Below the pieces are notes generated by a model. That model searched no databases. It saw only the letters and a list, made by a program, of their open reading frames with translations, and was not told where the DNA came from. Below, piece after piece: positions 6,964 through 8,816 of a stretch of DNA of 8,816 bases. Within the stretch, counting starts at the first letter, position 1; each line of letters begins with the position of its first letter. The translations under genes were made by a program, and so were the position numbers. Source of the stretch: an uncultured Lachnospiraceae bacterium (lineage in GTDB: Bacteria; Bacillota; Clostridia; Lachnospirales; Lachnospiraceae); NCBI GenBank assembly GCA_949076555.1, contig CARUOB010000005.1, positions 1 through 8,816 of the forward strand, given 5' to 3'.

Positions 6964-6989
6964 TGTCATCGCAGTAAACTGCCCTGACA
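6964..6989 (+). other. Intergenic hairpin immediately before the rnhA ribosome binding site
   Basis: TGTCA (6964-6968) pairs with TGACA (6985-6989), and GCAG (6971-6974) with CTGC (6979-6982), with a 2x2 internal loop and a TAAA tip. GGAGG (6991-6995) starts one base after the stem. No T-tract follows, so this is not a terminator. It may stabilise or process the mRNA between the MutS-like gene and rnhA, or modulate access to the ribosome site. Confidence 0.45.
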
Positions 6990-7001
6990 TGGAGGATTTG
7001 T

Positions 7002-7472
7002 ATGAAAGTGACAATCTACACGGACGGCGCGGCGAGAGGCAACCCGGAGGGGCCGGGCGGCTACGGCGCGGTGCTGCAATATATTGACGGCAAAGGGACG
7101 CTGCACGAGCGGGAATATTCCGCGGGCTACAAAAAGACGACCAACAACCGGATGGAACTGATGGCGGTGATTGTGGGTCTGGAGGCGCTCACAAAGCCGT
7201 GCGAAGTGCTGCTGATCTCGGACTCCCGATATGTGACGGACGCCTTTAACAAACACTGGATTGAAGGATGGCTGAAAAAGGGCTGGAAAACGGCGGGAAA
7301 TAAGCCTGTCAAAAATATAGATTTGTGGGAGCGTCTGCTTCGCGCGATGGAGCCGCACCGTGTCACTTTTCAGTGGGTCAAGGGACACGACGGACACCCG
7401 GAGAACGAGCGGTGCGACAGGCTGGCCACCACGGCGGCGGACGGCACGGAACTGCTTGACGACACCTTCTGA
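7002..7472 (+). CDS. rnhA: Ribonuclease HI
   Basis: Cytoplasmic endonuclease that cuts the RNA strand of RNA-DNA hybrids (R-loops, primers, misinserted ribonucleotide tracts). The product is 156 residues, the usual length for a single-domain RNase HI. The catalytic set is complete: Asp8 in YTDGAARGNP (6-15), Glu52 in NNRMELMA (48-55), Asp74 in ISDSRYV (72-78), His129 in WVKGHDGHPENE (125-136) and Asp139 in RCDRLA (137-142). The basic handle region typical of E. coli-type enzymes is present (KHWIEGWLKKGWKTAGNKPVKN, about 84-105). The ATG at 7002 follows GGAGG (6991-6995) at 6 bases. It is the last gene of the putative salvage operon, 49 bases after the MutS-like gene with a small hairpin between. 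Identification is certain; its functional link to the neighbours is not. Confidence 0.97.
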   Translation: MKVTIYTDGAARGNPEGPGGYGAVLQYIDGKGTLHEREYSAGYKKTTNNRMELMAVIVGLEALTKPCEVLLISDSRYVTDAFNKHWIEGWLKKGWKTAGNKPVKNIDLWERLLRAMEPHRVTFQWVKGHDGHPENERCDRLATTAADGTELLDDTF

Positions 7473-7485
7473 TTGGTGGTATCAT
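7456..7485 (+). promoter_or_regulatory. Promoter within the 3' end of rnhA, for the small membrane protein gene
   Basis: TTGACG (7456-7461) and TATCAT (7480-7485) are separated by 18 bases, with an extended -10 TGG at 7477-7479. The start would be near 7492, giving a leader of about 80 bases. The -35 lies inside rnhA coding sequence. Confidence 0.5.
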
Positions 7486-7511
7486 ATCTGTAAATGTAAT
7501 TGGAGAAAGCG

Positions 7512-7538
7512 GTTTCGGACAGATTTTTTGTCGGAAAC
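7512..7538 (+). other. Hairpin in the rnhA / small-protein intergenic region
   Basis: GTTTCGGACA (7512-7521) pairs with TGTCGGAAAC (7529-7538), ten positions with one G-G mismatch. The tip is a T-rich loop (7522-7528). The T-run sits in the loop rather than after the stem, so this does not look like a classical terminator on either strand. It lies in the predicted leader of the 58-residue gene and could be an RNA structure or an operator. Confidence 0.4.
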
Positions 7539-7570
7539 AAAGCAATTAGGAAAGAGAAGGACGTGGAAAG

Positions 7571-7747
7571 ATGGCAAACTTAATTTTATTTGTTAACTCG
7601 TTTTTATCGTATCTGCTTCTGTTTGTACTGATTGTTGCGCTGGTGATTGTTGCGTGTGTGATCGGTGTGAAGTGGAGAAAAAGCAAGGACGCGAAAGCGG
7701 CGTTGGGGACGCAGGCGGATGCGGCGGACGGAAGTACAACGGCATAG
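7571..7747 (+). CDS. Small single-span membrane protein, unknown function
   Basis: The product is 58 residues. One long hydrophobic segment (about 4-33, LILFVNSFLSYLLLFVLIVA and onward) is followed by a basic stop-transfer patch KWRKSKDAK (34-42) and a small Ala/Asp/Thr-rich tail. The basic patch predicts an inside C-terminus. The ATG at 7571 has GAAGGA (7556-7561) 9 bases upstream. It appears to be its own transcription unit, with a promoter at 7456-7485 and a terminator at 7779-7816. I do not recognise a named family, though hydrophobic small proteins of this style occur in clostridia. Coding status is supported by the ribosome site, the promoter and terminator, and the coherent membrane topology. 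A membrane-acting peptide, accessory subunit or toxin-like role cannot be decided. Confidence 0.75.
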   Translation: MANLILFVNSFLSYLLLFVLIVALVIVACVIGVKWRKSKDAKAALGTQADAADGSTTA

Positions 7748-7778
7748 CGTTTGTAGCGCATTTATTTAGGAAGAAAAT

Positions 7779-7816
7779 GGAAGGGGGTTCTTTGACGAAC
7801 GCCCTTTCTTCTATTT
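7779..7816 (+). terminator. Rho-independent terminator after the small membrane protein gene
   Basis: GGAAGGGGGTTC (7779-7790) pairs with GAACGCCCTTTC (7797-7808) around a 6-base loop, with two mismatched positions, and is followed by TTCTATTT. It lies 31 bases after the stop at 7747. The tail is T-rich but interrupted. Confidence 0.7.
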
Positions 7817-7850
7817 GAGCAGTACGGATGGGCAGGGCAGGGGATTGGAA

Positions 7851-7887
7851 GTGCGGACGGCTTAAGAGATCCGCCGTCCGGAAGCAC
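7851..7887. promoter_or_regulatory. GC-rich inverted repeat upstream of the WYL regulator gene
   Basis: CGGACGGC (7854-7861) and GCCGTCCG (7873-7880) are a perfect 8-base inverted repeat around an 11-base spacer. The outer GTG (7851-7853) can also pair with CAC (7885-7887) across a short bulge. No T-run follows. It ends 30 bases before the regulator start, so it is a candidate operator for autoregulation or a structured leader. No clear promoter for the regulator was found. Confidence 0.4.
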
Positions 7888-7917
7888 TGCCGGCTGTATG
7901 GGAACGAGGTTAGGTTC

Positions 7918-8816
7918 ATGGCAAGATCGACGAAGCAAAAGCAGAAATTGTTATATTTATTAAAGATTTTGACGGAGCAGTCCGATGAGGAGCACTGTAT
8001 GAGCGCGCAGGCTTTGATTGACGCCTTGGCGGCCTATGATGTGAAAGCGGAGCGAAAAAGCATATATGACGATATCAACCAATTGATTGATTTTGGATAT
8101 GATATCATGCTGGTCAAGGCGAAGACGGGGGGCGGCTATTATCTGGCCGGGCGGGATTTCGAGCTGGCGGAGCTAAAACTCTTGGTGGAGACGGTGCAGG
8201 CATCCCGCTTTTTGACAGCCAACAAGTCCAGAGAACTGATTTCCAAGATTGAGAAACTGGCTTCGAAAGCGGAGGCTGGACAGCTTCAGAGGCAGGTCTA
8301 TGTGGCGAACCGCATTAAGACGGCAAACGAGAGTATCTATTATGTGGTGGACGATATCCACAGAGCGATACAGGGAAACCGGCAGATCTCGTTTCAATAC
8401 CTCGAGTGGAATCTGCAAAGAGAGCTTGTGCCCAGGCGGGGCGGCAAACCTTATCAGGCAAGTCCGTGGGCGCTCACCTGCAAGGATGAGTATTACTATC
8501 TGATCGCCCACGACAGCGAGGAGGATAAGATCAAACACTTCCGGGTGGATAAAATGGCGAAGATTCAGGTGCTAGAGAAAAAACGGGAGGGAGCGGCGCT
8601 CTTTGAGCGGTTTGACATTGCGGATTACGCCAACAAGACGTTCGGTATGTACGGCGGCAGGGAAGAAGTCGTCACCCTGCTGTTCGAGAACGGTCTGATT
8701 GGCGTGGTGATGGACCGTTTCGGCAGGGACGCGGCTGTCCGCATCCGGGATGACGCGCATTTTTCCGTCAGGGTGCAGGTGGCGGTCAGCGGGCAGTTTT
8801 TCGGATGGCTCACGGG
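7918..8816 (+). CDS. WYL-domain transcriptional regulator (3' end outside window)
   Basis: The frame is open from ATG 7918 to the window edge, 299 residues. An N-terminal winged helix-turn-helix of the HTH_11/DeoR-like kind is visible (about 8-75): STKQKQKLLYLLKIL, then the recognition region RKSIYDDINQLIDFGYDI (46-63) and the wing GGGYYLAG. A linker helix region (80-140) follows, then the WYL domain (about 145-220). The canonical motif reads YYL in SPWALTCKDEYYYLIAHD (182-199), with FRVDKM (208-213) closing the domain. The rest (about 225-299) matches the WCX extension; full-length relatives are about 310-330 residues, so little is missing. WYL domains sense nucleic acids or nucleotides in several characterised proteins; whether this one does is not shown. 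GAGGT (7906-7910) gives a moderate ribosome site. It is convergent with nothing and follows the small membrane protein gene on the same strand. Targets are unknown. Confidence 0.93.
   Translation, partial: MARSTKQKQKLLYLLKILTEQSDEEHCMSAQALIDALAAYDVKAERKSIYDDINQLIDFGYDIMLVKAKTGGGYYLAGRDFELAELKLLVETVQASRFLTANKSRELISKIEKLASKAEAGQLQRQVYVANRIKTANESIYYVVDDIHRAIQGNRQISFQYLEWNLQRELVPRRGGKPYQASPWALTCKDEYYYLIAHDSEEDKIKHFRVDKMAKIQVLEKKREGAALFERFDIADYANKTFGMYGGREEVVTLLFENGLIGVVMDRFGRDAAVRIRDDAHFSVRVQVAVSGQFFGWLT

Noticed and set aside
6954..7001. ATG-initiated frame between the MutS-like gene and rnhA
   Set aside because: There is no ribosome site before it, and it overlaps rnhA in another frame with no recognisable product.
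7713..7860. Repeated GCGGACGG-type words in the small gene tail and the inverted repeat
   Set aside because: The words are short and fit GC-rich codon use; two copies are not evidence of a repeat family.

Overview
The window looks like chromosomal DNA of a low-to-mid-GC Firmicute, most likely a clostridial (Lachnospiraceae-like) gut anaerobe. This is inferred from the purine/pyrimidine salvage proteins, AGGAGG-type ribosome binding sites, tight head-to-tail gene packing, extended -10 promoters, a WYL regulator and a small membrane protein of clostridial style. I see no phage, insertion sequence, CRISPR, tRNA or rRNA signal. Every gene I can support is on the + strand.

Layout. Positions 1-145 hold the last 22 codons of an unidentified gene and its intrinsic terminator. 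Positions 146-385 contain no confident gene, but do contain a strong ribosome binding site on a 10-codon ORF, a good sigma-A type promoter and an Arg-rich leader reading frame. Positions 386-1645 encode a polytopic membrane protein of unknown function, with a terminator whose stem overlaps the stop codon.

Positions 1710-7472 appear to be one operon. It starts at a promoter with an extended -10 and carries a purine nucleoside phosphorylase (punA-type), cytidine deaminase (cdd), an alpha/beta hydrolase, an MTA/SAH-type deaminase (mtaD-like), a membrane-anchored MutS-like ATPase and ribonuclease HI (rnhA). Three of the five junctions are stop/start overlaps of 4-8 bases, which suggests translational coupling. 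The first four products form a plausible nucleoside salvage set. The deaminase would turn 5'-modified adenosines (methylthioadenosine, S-adenosylhomocysteine, possibly 5'-deoxyadenosine) into inosine derivatives. The phosphorylase carries the Glu/Asn pair typical of 6-oxopurine specificity and could then split some of those. Cdd feeds uridine nucleosides. The MutS-like protein and RNase HI have no obvious place in that pathway and may be passengers or a nucleic-acid arm.

After rnhA a separate promoter inside its 3' end appears to drive a 58-residue single-span membrane protein (7571-7747) with its own terminator. A 37-base GC-rich hairpin then precedes a WYL-domain transcriptional regulator (7918 onward) that is cut by the window edge.

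Most interesting points: the MutS-like ATPase with membrane segments and no mismatch-reading domain inside a salvage operon; the deaminase-plus-6-oxopurine-phosphorylase logic for recycling SAM by-products; the unassigned hydrolase locked between cdd and mtaD by overlaps; and the small membrane protein and inverted repeat beside the WYL regulator. I did not find a clearly new multi-gene system. The closest candidate is the combined salvage/MutS-like/RNase HI operon.
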